Position numbers and translations under genes: made by a program. Below the pieces are notes generated by a model that did not search any database, was not told the origin of the DNA, and worked only from the letters and a program-made list of their open reading frames with translations. Shown piece after piece: positions 28,600-36,698 of a stretch of 64,000 nt of DNA (the first letter of the stretch is position 1; every line of letters starts with the position of its first letter). The stretch comes from JBPRGG01 sp051418075 (GTDB lineage: Bacteria > Bacteroidota > Bacteroidia > Cytophagales > Cyclobacteriaceae), in contig JBPRGG010000104.1 of the NCBI GenBank assembly GCA_051418075.1, positions 7,955-71,954 on the forward strand. The letters run 5' to 3'.

Positions 28600-29503
28600 T
28601 TTGATCCATAAGTTCCATAAAGCGATCTTCTATGTTCGCTTCAATGGGTTTGATGTCAACCTGTTGGTGTGAATTACCTTCCAGGTATTTTTGCAGGGAT
28701 GGCTGGATTTCATTGGCTCGACGGTCTGTATAATGCACTTCTTCACCAAAGACATACACCGATCGGCTGTGATCATAATTCTTCAGGTCCTGCAACAACT
28801 GGTACATACTACGACTGGTTTTAACGGAATATAGGTGGCGGCTAAAATCTTTTCTGATCGCCTCCGGCGTATCGATGGACATCAGCTTCCCTTTCTGAAT
28901 CAGGGCTACTCTTTCACAGCGATTGGCTTCATCCATGTAAGGGGTAGAAACCAGGATGGTGATGTTGTATTTTTTGAGACCTTTGAGGATATCCCAGAAT
29001 TCACGACGGGATACCGGGTCTACTCCCGTAGTGGGTTCGTCCAGAAAAAGTACCTTAGGACGGTGGATCAGGGCACAGGATAAAGCCAATTTTTGTTTCA
29101 TCCCCCCCGACAATGCTCCGGCTTTCCTTTTTTTAAAAGGCTCGATCTGGCTGTAGATATCCTTGATCAGTTCATAATTGGCATCAATGGTGGTGCCAAA
29201 GGTCGTAGCAAAGAACTGCAGGTTTTCTTCCACTGAAAGATCCATATAAAGTGAAAACTTGCCTGGCATATAACCTACATGCTTCCTGATCTTTTTAAAA
29301 TCTTTTTTCATATCAAATGAAGCCACCTCCGCATTTCCCTGGTCAGGTAGGATCAGGGTGGTAAGGATTCTGAACAACGTGGTTTTTCCTGCTCCATCTG
29401 GCCCTATCAGGCCGAAAAGTTCTCCCTGATTGACTTCAAAGCTAACCTGGTCCAGCGCTTTCACCTTGGGGTATGATTTGGAAATCTGGCTGATCTTAAT
29501 CAT
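28580..29503 (-). CDS. ABC transporter ATP-binding protein (first ATPase)
   Basis: The 307 residues have Walker A GPDGAGKT (about 34-41), Q-loop MPGKFSLYMDL, signature GALSGGMKQKLALS, Walker B KVLFLDEPTTGVDP and H-loop VSTPYMDEA. The H-loop position reads TPY rather than the usual THY, as in other DrrA-like proteins. A C-terminal extension of about 80 residues follows the ATPase core. In E. coli YbhF the two ATPase halves are fused; here they are separate overlapping genes. The start overlaps hlyD by 8 bases. Confidence 0.92.
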   Translation of the reverse strand: MIKISQISKSYPKVKALDQVSFEVNQGELFGLIGPDGAGKTTLFRILTTLILPDQGNAEVASFDMKKDFKKIRKHVGYMPGKFSLYMDLSVEENLQFFATTFGTTIDANYELIKDIYSQIEPFKKRKAGALSGGMKQKLALSCALIHRPKVLFLDEPTTGVDPVSRREFWDILKGLKKYNITILVSTPYMDEANRCERVALIQKGKLMSIDTPEAIRKDFSRHLYSVKTSRSMYQLLQDLKNYDHSRSVYVFGEEVHYTDRRANEIQPSLQKYLEGNSHQQVDIKPIEANIEDRFMELMDQNEAGHA

Positions 29504-30416
29504 TTTCTGTCATATTTTTAATTAACACCATACCGGGCATACCGATTTTCAGCTGCCCCTCTGGATTGGGCACTTTTACCTTAATGGCATATACCTGGTC
29601 AGCCCTTTCTTCCCGGGTTTTAATGCCGGTAGGGGTAAATTCTGCCTCCGAAGCTATCCAGCTAATTTTTCCGGTTAGTTCATGGTATGCTGTTTGGTTT
29701 TGATCAATCAGCACACTTACCTGCTGGCCGATTTGAATATCATCCAGCTGGCTACCAGTTATGTAGGCCCTCAAGGTCATGGTGTCCAGTTTGGCCATTT
29801 TAAAAATAGGCGTACCAGGGGCTACCATCTCCGTTTCTTCCATCATTTTTAACAAAACCTGACCAGATATGGGGGTGTAGATACAGGCATCCTGCAACTG
29901 TTCCTCTATCTGGTCGATCTGGACCTGTACACTACTTAATTCACTGATCAAGGGCCGGTTTTGGGTGGCAATTTGCTGAATTTGTTTTTCCAGCACATTT
30001 ACCTGGTCCTGCAGGTCGTCTACCTGCTTTTCCGTAGCGGCTCCCTGACGAGCCAGTTTTTGGAATCGCTCCAGCTCTTTTTCAGCATGGACCTTTTGTA
30101 CCTCCATTACTTCCATTTGAGCAGATATGGAAGGTTGCCTGGACCGGATTACTTCCTTTTGGGCCATTATTTGTTTTTTCTTCAGATGTAGCTGAGTAGT
30201 ATCAATCAAGCCTACCAACTGACCCTGGATATAATTCAGGCCCTCTTCTACTCTGAGGAATTTAATTTGCCCGGCATTTTGTGCCGAGACCGTGATCTCT
30301 GTGCTTTCAAAATTACCGTAGGCATCGGCCATTTCTTCCTGGTTGCTGCAACTTAAAAGCCATAAAAATAGTGGCAGGAGTAGAATCATTGAAGAAAATT
30401 GATGTTTGGTTTTCAT
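29496..30416 (-). CDS. HlyD-family periplasmic adaptor lipoprotein (YbhG-like)
   Basis: The 306 residues begin with a lipoprotein signal; lipobox LLSC, Cys23. An N-terminal biotinyl-lipoyl half (NAGQIKFLRVEEGLNYIQGQ) is followed by a long coiled-coil hairpin rich in Gln and Glu (about 75-175), then the second lipoyl half (TPISGQVLLKMMEETEMVAPG) and a beta-barrel domain. It bridges the inner-membrane ABC-2 permease and the TolC-like channel. It lies two bases after the tolC-like gene and overlaps the first ATPase gene. Confidence 0.92.
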   Translation of the reverse strand: MKTKHQFSSMILLLPLFLWLLSCSNQEEMADAYGNFESTEITVSAQNAGQIKFLRVEEGLNYIQGQLVGLIDTTQLHLKKKQIMAQKEVIRSRQPSISAQMEVMEVQKVHAEKELERFQKLARQGAATEKQVDDLQDQVNVLEKQIQQIATQNRPLISELSSVQVQIDQIEEQLQDACIYTPISGQVLLKMMEETEMVAPGTPIFKMAKLDTMTLRAYITGSQLDDIQIGQQVSVLIDQNQTAYHELTGKISWIASEAEFTPTGIKTREERADQVYAIKVKVPNPEGQLKIGMPGMVLIKNMTEND

Positions 30417-30418
30417 AA

Positions 30419-31747
30419 TTATGGTAATTTATGTTCTATAATTCCTTTTTCAAGCCAGAAACTGACCTTTTTTTGAACCAGCTGAACTTGGTGCATTTCC
30501 AGGTTCAGGATGGCTTGCTGCCGGGCAGTAACCTGATCAATAAAGTCGGTGGAAACGATGACACCAGCATCCAGTTGGGCCGATAACAATTGGGTGATTT
30601 CTTCCTGCATTTCCACAATTTCCCGGTCTTCTGAGATGGTTTGTTGTAATTGCTCCATATCCTGAATTAACTGGATCAAACGGGTTTGAATTTGACGTTC
30701 CAGGTTTTGCAGCCTGGTATCAATGATCTGATTACGAACTTTTAATATTTCTTTTTGCCTGACACCCTGTTGCCAATCCCACAAGAGCCAATTGGCCTTG
30801 ATGCCCAACAGGTAAAAAGTACTGGTACTGTTGTCGAAAAAATTGTAGGGATTGGGATAGCCTACCCCGCCTTGTATAAAAGCTGCAATTTTGGGCCGGT
30901 ATTGAGAAGAAATCATATTATTCTGGGTATTCAAAGATTGTTTTTGCAGACTCATTGCCTGTAAGGCCGGTCGATTGACCTTTGAAAGGTTCACTGCTTC
31001 CTCCGGAATTTCAGGGGTTTTGAATTCCGTATTTTCCCCAATATCCTGACCCAGCAATAAAGAAAAAACATTCAGATAAGCTTGTTTTTGATTGTGCTCC
31101 TTATTGATCTGTTGCCTCAGTTTTAACAATTCGGTTTCCATTTTCAAAACTTCGCTTTCCATCAAAATCCCATTGCTCAACCGGGCCTGGAGCATTTCTA
31201 ATTTTTTAGTCAGAGTATTACGGGTCAGTTGAAGTGTTTCGGTACGTTTTTCCGACATAAGTAGGGCAAAATAAAGCTGTGTCACCTGCTCTTTAAGCTG
31301 ATGCAGGTCAGCTTCTACCTGTTTCTGATTTTGCTGGAGTTGTTCATTTTGCAATTGTCTTTGTATGCTATTGAAACCACCATCATAGATGGTCTGGTCC
31401 AGGTTCAGATAAACCTGTCCTCTTTCATGAGGCAGTTCCAGGTCTTCTGCACCTGGTGGTAGAAACCCAAGTTGTACCACATCCGATTGATAGGTGGCCT
31501 GGCCCATCAGTTGGATTTTTGGTAAATAGCGGGAGGATATATTTTCCAGTTCCAGCTTGGCTATTTGCTGGTAATATTCATTTTGTTTTAATATGGGAAA
31601 ATTATGTTCTGCCATTTCCAGACTTTTTGCCAGATCCATTTGGGCAGGTTGGGCCCAGGCCGGACCGGATAACCCTAAAAGGATCAGCAGTTTACCCTTT
31701 TGAATAAATCGGGAGAATGTTTTTTTAAGATCAGATCGTGTTTTCAT
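30419..31747 (-). CDS. TolC-family outer-membrane efflux protein
   Basis: The 442 residues start with a signal peptide (cleavage near AWAQ) and show the duplicated TolC pattern of long amphipathic helices with two short beta segments. Characteristic pieces are DQTIYDGGFNSIQRQ and ANWLLWDWQQG, equivalent positions in each repeat. It is the outer-membrane exit duct of this efflux operon. A TetR-type operator copy lies 5 bases upstream of its ATG, between tetR and this gene, so it can be regulated separately from tetR. Confidence 0.92.
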   Translation of the reverse strand: MKTRSDLKKTFSRFIQKGKLLILLGLSGPAWAQPAQMDLAKSLEMAEHNFPILKQNEYYQQIAKLELENISSRYLPKIQLMGQATYQSDVVQLGFLPPGAEDLELPHERGQVYLNLDQTIYDGGFNSIQRQLQNEQLQQNQKQVEADLHQLKEQVTQLYFALLMSEKRTETLQLTRNTLTKKLEMLQARLSNGILMESEVLKMETELLKLRQQINKEHNQKQAYLNVFSLLLGQDIGENTEFKTPEIPEEAVNLSKVNRPALQAMSLQKQSLNTQNNMISSQYRPKIAAFIQGGVGYPNPYNFFDNSTSTFYLLGIKANWLLWDWQQGVRQKEILKVRNQIIDTRLQNLERQIQTRLIQLIQDMEQLQQTISEDREIVEMQEEITQLLSAQLDAGVIVSTDFIDQVTARQQAILNLEMHQVQLVQKKVSFWLEKGIIEHKLP

Positions 31748-31752
31748 AATGT

Positions 31753-31768
31753 TTACCTGTTTGGGTAA
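31753..31768. promoter_or_regulatory. TetR operator copy 1 (upstream of tolC-like gene)
   Basis: TTACCTGTTTGGGTAA, an imperfect TTACCC-N4-GGGTAA palindrome, sits directly before the ATG of the tolC-like gene. It is one of three near-identical copies flanking tetR. Confidence 0.8.
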
Positions 31769-31787
31769 TTAATGCTCAAAATTTTTT

Positions 31788-32408
31788 TTATGGTTGCAAA
31801 GCGTTTTTAACAAACGTCTTGATTTGTACCTTTCGTTGTAGCATGAGATTCTTAAATTGTTTTTGATCCAACTGAAAAATACCCTGCAGCATGGGTTTAC
31901 CAATAAATGGGAATACACACATCGCCACAATGTTCATTAATAAATGTTTAGGATCTATAGGTCTGATTCTGCCAGCTTCCATTTCTTTTTCAACTGCTGT
32001 AAAAAACTCCTGAAGATCGGGCCGGTTTTTGGAAGTCATAACTCTGTTTACAAATGCTTCGGCATTTAAATTTAATTCATTGATCACAAACCGTGGTATG
32101 GCCGGGTTCATTAATAGAAGGTCAAGGTATTTATCAATTAAAAGATCAAGCTTTTCCTGTAAAGGTTTTTCAGTGGAAAGAAGGGCATTTATGGAACCGA
32201 ACAGGTGGTTAAAGGCTTTTACAAAGATGGCTTCGAACAATTTGTTTTTGGTTCGAAAGTAGTAATGTAACAACCCCTTATTTATATGCGCTTTATCTGC
32301 GATTTCCTGCATGCGGGCCCCATCAAATCCTTTATCCTGAAAGACCTCCTCTGCTGCTTTCAATATTTTTTCCTGGGTGGATTGATCTGATTTATCTGCT
32401 GAACTCAT
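31788..32408 (-). CDS. TetR/AcrR family transcriptional regulator of the efflux operon
   Basis: The 206 residues carry an N-terminal HTH: EKILKAAEEVFQDKGFDGARMQ, then EIADKAHINKGLLHYYFRTK (about 30-52). The C-terminal ligand-binding domain is helical. Gene order (regulator first, then TolC, HlyD, ATPases, permeases) matches the CecR (YbiH)-YbhGFSR arrangement of E. coli. Three copies of one palindrome flank the gene, so it very probably represses itself and the downstream efflux genes until a ligand binds. Confidence 0.93.
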   Translation of the reverse strand: MSSADKSDQSTQEKILKAAEEVFQDKGFDGARMQEIADKAHINKGLLHYYFRTKNKLFEAIFVKAFNHLFGSINALLSTEKPLQEKLDLLIDKYLDLLLMNPAIPRFVINELNLNAEAFVNRVMTSKNRPDLQEFFTAVEKEMEAGRIRPIDPKHLLMNIVAMCVFPFIGKPMLQGIFQLDQKQFKNLMLQRKVQIKTFVKNALQP

Positions 32409-32410
32409 AT

Positions 32411-32426
32411 TTACCTATTTGGGTAA
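32411..32426. promoter_or_regulatory. TetR operator copy 2 (at the tetR start)
   Basis: TTACCTATTTGGGTAA ends two bases from the tetR ATG. Only two positions differ among the three copies, all inside the centre of the palindrome. Confidence 0.8.
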
Positions 32427-32433
32427 TTTTATT

Positions 32434-32441
32434 TAAAGATA
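32434..32441 (-). promoter_or_regulatory. Candidate -7 element of the tetR promoter
   Basis: On the minus strand TATCTTTA matches seven of eight positions of TAnnTTTG. It lies between operator copies 2 and 3, so a repressor on either or both would cover the promoter. Confidence 0.4.
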
Positions 32442-32460
32442 CGCGATTGTTTATAATATG

Positions 32461-32476
32461 TTACCCGTTTGGGTAA
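32461..32476. promoter_or_regulatory. TetR operator copy 3 (upstream of the tetR promoter)
   Basis: TTACCCGTTTGGGTAA is the perfect version: TTACCC, four bases, GGGTAA. It starts exactly 50 bases from copy 2, about five helical turns, and occupies the expected -33 region of the tetR promoter. Confidence 0.8.
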
Positions 32477-32539
32477 ATATTTTTTGCAAAAATTCAAAAG
32501 TTTGCTATTGATACGTTAAAATTCCGCTATATGAGGGAA

Positions 32540-33484
32540 TTAGTTGCTCCACCAGTTAACCAGAGGAAGTTTCATGATCCGTGATCTGGTAATTTGATCT
32601 TTTACCAGCGCACATACATCGTTGAGTGAATGAATGGCGCAGGGGGGAAATTCGATCCGTAGATGGTTCTGGATGTGCTGAAAAAATGGTTCCCGGTCTC
32701 TATTACCCAGTAAAGCTTTTAAATCTGTAGAAAGATCAGCCTGAGCTACTGATATTTTATATATACCGCTGATGATATTGACAAAACTGAAAAGCAGATG
32801 ATTGATGGCTATGTTTTTATCATAGACGATATCTGATTGTTCGATCAGTCCGGAATGGTCATAAAGTAGCTCCTGTTGTAAAAAGCCATTGATATTCCAG
32901 TTGAGCCATCGTCCTACCCTTTTATTTTGGCTTTCATAACCATAATTCTGTAAAAAAGTACGAAAAGGATGATAGGTTTTATGCAAACCACTTTCCGGAT
33001 GATTAAGATCCTGAAGGATGTAATTTCTAAGTATGGGTTCTTCATAAACATTTTTATCCAGGAGAAAATAGGATGTAGAATTATATGCCTGGCTATGGAT
33101 CAGTTCAACGTAATAAGTAAATAATTGCTGATATTCAGTTTCATTTTCCGTGAAATAGGAAAGGTTGATGGTTTCTGGAAGGTTTACCAGGGCTTTGGAG
33201 GCAAACATACCTTCACTTTCATTGAGGAATAGGTTCAGATTCAGGTGTTCGATTTGTATCACTTTGCCCGGTAGTTGCTGGCAAACCAGTAATCCCTCAG
33301 AGTCACAAGTGTCAATATAAAAGAAAATTTTTACCTGACGCTGATCTGCTGCCAGCAATGCATTTTTTAATTCATGAAGCACCGATTCATGATAGGAGGT
33401 AGAGATGAATATAATTTTTTCAACGGCCTGCTCTACCAGTTGGGTTATTTTAGTTGAAAAATTATCGGGTGCAATGAGCTTCAT
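32540..33484 (-). CDS. Hypothetical protein, possible PLD-like fold
   Basis: From the ATG the protein has 314 residues; the longer TTG start is not needed. The first 60 residues (KITQLVEQAVEKIIFISTSY, then a helix and VKIFFYIDT) look like the opening strand-helix-strand of phospholipase-D-like domains, but no HKD motif is present. The middle and C-terminal parts are helical and unrecognised. It is isolated, downstream of nothing obvious and in the same direction as tetR but separated by the operator region. No function is proposed. Confidence 0.6.
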   Translation of the reverse strand: MKLIAPDNFSTKITQLVEQAVEKIIFISTSYHESVLHELKNALLAADQRQVKIFFYIDTCDSEGLLVCQQLPGKVIQIEHLNLNLFLNESEGMFASKALVNLPETINLSYFTENETEYQQLFTYYVELIHSQAYNSTSYFLLDKNVYEEPILRNYILQDLNHPESGLHKTYHPFRTFLQNYGYESQNKRVGRWLNWNINGFLQQELLYDHSGLIEQSDIVYDKNIAINHLLFSFVNIISGIYKISVAQADLSTDLKALLGNRDREPFFQHIQNHLRIEFPPCAIHSLNDVCALVKDQITRSRIMKLPLVNWWSN

Positions 33485-33650
33485 GTTTCCAGTTTTGGAG
33501 CTCAAATTATCATTAATAATTCCTTTTTACAATAGACTGTTTCCGGTTTTCTTACATCGGAAGGAAACCCGTAAATTCGATGGGGAAAGGTATTCAGATA
33601 AGGCTTTGGATCGATTAAAAGATCAGGAAATGAAGCAGTAGCTATGGTAA

Positions 33651-34295
33651 TTAAAGCGTTTGCCAAAGTACTTTGATCCCGCTGATCAAAAACTGGATGC
33701 TGATGGCACCCACGATCAGGCCCATGATCCGGTTAAATATTTTCATACCATGTTCGCTAATAATTCGCTTGATATAAATCATGTTTCGGAGGATCAAATA
33801 ACTGCCCAGGCAACAGATTACAATCGAAAGGATCAGGCTGAGGTATCCCAAAAATTCACCAGTCTGGGTTCTTAGGGAAAGCAGGGTAGCAAACAAACCC
33901 GGGCCCAGAATAATCGGAATGCCCAGGGGTATCACTGATATATCTTCTTTTAAAATAGCTTGTTCCTGCTCCGGTTTACTGTAATTTACTTTTTGGTTTC
34001 CACCCTGCACCATATTAATAGCCATTAAAAGCAAAACGATACCACCAATGGCTTTTACTGAGTTGATGGAGATGTCAAAAATCTCAAGGATCAGGTTTCC
34101 CACAAAAAACGTGGCAATCATACCGATAAATACTGCCAGGGTATTACTTTTACTAATATGTCTGACCGATTGCTTAATGTGGGTATCATCCTGCATGAGA
34201 GACAACATAATAGCCCCTGCAGATAAAGGATTCATAATAGAAAAAAGGGCTATGGTATTTTTAACCAGTTCTGCAAAAAAATCAGCCAGATTCAT
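33651..34295 (-). CDS. MarC family integral membrane protein
   Basis: The 214 residues contain six hydrophobic segments and the family signatures ALFSIMNPLSAGAIMLSLM (about 17-35) and IPLGIPIILGPGLFATLL (about 121-138), which are internal-repeat halves with conserved N-P and G-P. MarC/YhgN proteins are inner-membrane proteins of unknown transport function; the old link to multiple antibiotic resistance is not supported. It stands alone. Confidence 0.9.
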   Translation of the reverse strand: MNLADFFAELVKNTIALFSIMNPLSAGAIMLSLMQDDTHIKQSVRHISKSNTLAVFIGMIATFFVGNLILEIFDISINSVKAIGGIVLLLMAINMVQGGNQKVNYSKPEQEQAILKEDISVIPLGIPIILGPGLFATLLSLRTQTGEFLGYLSLILSIVICCLGSYLILRNMIYIKRIISEHGMKIFNRIMGLIVGAISIQFLISGIKVLWQTL

Positions 34296-34485
34296 TTCAA
34301 AAAATATTTAAAGTACCTGGGACAAATTTAATAACTCAGACCGCCTGAACCAAACAACCTGGTCAAGTAAAATACAGTTGGACGATTTGTAAATTGTATT
34401 TATCGAATAAAAAGTTTGTCTGAGCGAATATATTTTCCTTTTCTAAGCCAAGGGGTATATATAACAAACACAACCCCTAATTGCT

Positions 34486-34851
34486 ATGAATATATTTTTA
34501 ATTTTATGGAATTTTAGTAAAAGACTTTTTTTGTTAGATCAGAAAAATCAAATCCATCACAATATTTTGATGGTCATATTACTTAGTTTATTTGCAGTTT
34601 CATTAGTTTCAATCATATTAATCATACTTAATTTTATGTTAGAACAATTCGAGATCTTTAATGCCACCCAAAATTTAATGAATCACACGGTTATATTGGT
34701 ATTTATGGCAGGCTGTCTGGCTGGTTCGTTTATCACCCTCTATTGCACCCGAAGGGAGTATAAAGGCTATGAAATTGATTTGTCCCGTCAGTTGACAGAC
34801 CTGGAAAAAGAAGTGAACTCTTTGGAAAATAACCTGAATAAAATCAGGTAA
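34486..34851 (+). CDS. Small membrane protein with C-terminal coiled coil
   Basis: A 121-residue protein with two hydrophobic segments (about 27-52 and 66-86) and a charged tail whose end (LTDLEKEVNSLENNLNKI) has heptad periodicity. The layout resembles LapA-type proteins but I see no diagnostic motif. Function unknown. It has its own AT-rich upstream region and is not in an operon. Confidence 0.65.
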   Translation: MNIFLILWNFSKRLFLLDQKNQIHHNILMVILLSLFAVSLVSIILIILNFMLEQFEIFNATQNLMNHTVILVFMAGCLAGSFITLYCTRREYKGYEIDLSRQLTDLEKEVNSLENNLNKIR

Positions 34852-35047
34852 TCAAAATTCTGGCAGGATAATTGTAAAAGATTTAGGGAACTCTGAAATA
34901 AGAAAAAATTAAAAAATATCTTTAGAAACAAGTGCCATTTTTCAGAAAAAATAGTTCCCTCAACCTTCATCTATTGCTTACTTAAAGTAACACCAAAATA
35001 ATGCCAAATCTGTATATGAAGCTCCAATAGGCATTTTGCTTGAAAAT

Positions 35048-35063
35048 GGGGAATGTTTTCCCC
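35048..35063 (-). terminator. Possible terminator of the patatin-like gene
   Basis: GGGGAA and TTCCCC form a perfect 6-bp stem with a 4-base loop, 33 bases downstream of the patatin-like stop in that gene's direction. The following T-run is short (ATTTT), so termination may be weak. Confidence 0.4.
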
Positions 35064-35095
35064 AAAATGTTGGGTAATTTTTCCTAATTTCCCTA

Positions 35096-35914
35096 TTAAT
35101 TTAATAAGCCAAAGAACCTTCCAGCCAAAGAGCCTTTAGGCTTGTTTTTAAGCTGAAGCTCGTTTTGCTCAATCATTTTCAGCGTATTTTGGTATCCAAT
35201 TTCAAATATTTCTTCCTGTTTTGATTGTTGCATAAGGGCATAGTCTTTTAAGGCGGTAGGTTCAATTAGAAAGTCCAGCTTTTTGAGATTGGATCTGACA
35301 TTACCCCAAATAGCCAGGTGAAAGACCCGGTCAATCATATCTGATAGCTTTTTGATTTCACCTATTTCCCTGATCGGATTTACGTTTACACCAATCAGGT
35401 TAGTACATTTGTCCTGTAGCGGTTCCACAGGTAAATTACTGATCAATCCTCCATCCAGGAACATACGATCATTCAGATTTACCGGATTGAAAAGGATGGG
35501 GAAGGCAGAGGCGGCTTGTAAAACTGGTATCAATTCTCCCTGGCTAAACACCTCCTGGCTGCCTTCCTGAATATTTGTGGCGGTAATATACAAAGGAATC
35601 TTCAGGTCTTCGAAGGTTTTGGCTTTCAGGTAGTTTTTTATCTTGTCAAATAAGCGACTGGTAGAAAAAATGTTTTTTTGGCTTAATGAAACCCTGATAA
35701 ACCGGTAAATATTATGCTCTTTAAAGATCCGGAGTATTTGATCTGGAGACATACCAGAAGCATAAAATGCGCCTACAATTGCTCCCATACTTGTACCGGA
35801 AAGCACATCGGGGAATATTCCGTTTTCATTTAGAGCTTTTAAAACACCCAGGTGAGCTATGCCCCGGGCAGCCCCTCCGGATAACACAATTCCGGTATGG
35901 TAAGAAGTTTTCAT
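35096..35914 (-). CDS. Patatin-like phospholipase
   Basis: The 272 residues show the Ser-Asp dyad fold: oxyanion loop LSGGAARGIAHLGVL (11-25), nucleophile elbow GTSMG (Ser42) and DGG (Asp154-Gly156) in MFLDGGLISNLP. Bacterial members hydrolyse phospholipids or lysophospholipids (RssA/YchK type by size). No signal peptide is visible, so it probably acts in the cytoplasm or at the inner membrane. It is a single gene. Confidence 0.93.
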   Translation of the reverse strand: MKTSYHTGIVLSGGAARGIAHLGVLKALNENGIFPDVLSGTSMGAIVGAFYASGMSPDQILRIFKEHNIYRFIRVSLSQKNIFSTSRLFDKIKNYLKAKTFEDLKIPLYITATNIQEGSQEVFSQGELIPVLQAASAFPILFNPVNLNDRMFLDGGLISNLPVEPLQDKCTNLIGVNVNPIREIGEIKKLSDMIDRVFHLAIWGNVRSNLKKLDFLIEPTALKDYALMQQSKQEEIFEIGYQNTLKMIEQNELQLKNKPKGSLAGRFFGLLN

Positions 35915-36046
35915 ATTAGTTTACAAAATGGTCTTACATATCAACTTATAAATGTGAATTTAGTTGATCCTGATACGTTGGTTGAGTAACTATAAAGGAT
36001 TATGTCTGTTAATAAAATATATGCTGGTTTTTAAAATTAAATCCAA

Positions 36047-36580
36047 ATGAATTACAGAACCATAACCTTGTTTTTTATTATTTCAATCTATAGCTGCGAG
36101 AGAGATGCTGGAGAATCCTATAGCTATGATGACTGGGATGTGAACCGCGATGCATATATCGATAGAAGTGAATTTAATCAGACCTTCCCCTCTGTAAATG
36201 AAGATCAATCCTGGGATACCAATAATGATTATGTTATTAATCAGGATGAGTTTTTTGAAGGTAATTTTGATGCCTGGGATATAGATGATGATGGTGTGAT
36301 TGATGAAGCAGAATGGATGGAGGTAAGAGAAGATTTAGGTATGGATGAAGACTCCGAATATGGCTTGTTTGATACCTGGGATATTGATGCCAATGAAGGG
36401 GTAGATACGAACGAATATACTCAACAGATGGAAAAGATCAATGTGTTTAACCGTTGGGATATGGACAGAGACCAGGGTATAAGTCATGAAGAGTATACTG
36501 AAGGAATGTTTAACCGGTGGGATCAGGATAAGGATCAAAGAATTTCAGAATCGGAGTTTGAACGGATGAATAATAATTAG
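36047..36580 (+). CDS. EF-hand lipoprotein
   Basis: The 177 residues begin with a short hydrophobic signal ending in IYSC (Cys17), a possible lipobox. The mature part consists almost wholly of EF-hand loops: DVNRDAYIDRSEF, DTNNDYVINQDEF, DIDDDGVIDEAEW, DIDANEGVDTNEY, DMDRDQGISHEEY and DQDKDQRISESEF. Nearly every loop is preceded by Trp (W-D). Six Ca2+ sites are predicted. It is a paralogue of the secreted EF-hand protein at 13378. Role unknown; calcium-dependent adhesion or buffering are possibilities only. Confidence 0.82.
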   Translation: MNYRTITLFFIISIYSCERDAGESYSYDDWDVNRDAYIDRSEFNQTFPSVNEDQSWDTNNDYVINQDEFFEGNFDAWDIDDDGVIDEAEWMEVREDLGMDEDSEYGLFDTWDIDANEGVDTNEYTQQMEKINVFNRWDMDRDQGISHEEYTEGMFNRWDQDKDQRISESEFERMNNN

Positions 36581-36698
36581 TGTTATTTGCTAAAGAAAGT
36601 TTTCGGGTTTAACAGATTTAGAGAATTCCTTTTCCTGACTATAAATCTGATTTGCCTAATAATCAAAACTACTTTTAATTAATCTGCTGTTGAGTAAT

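Noticed and set aside
33405..33641. 78-codon plus-strand frame over the start of the hypothetical PLD-like gene
   Set aside because: A third of it is antisense to a real gene, and the rest has no recognisable feature or start signal.
35072..35085. TTGGGTAA, a half-site of the TetR operator, near the patatin-like gene
   Set aside because: The TTACC half is missing at the required spacing, so it is not a fourth operator.
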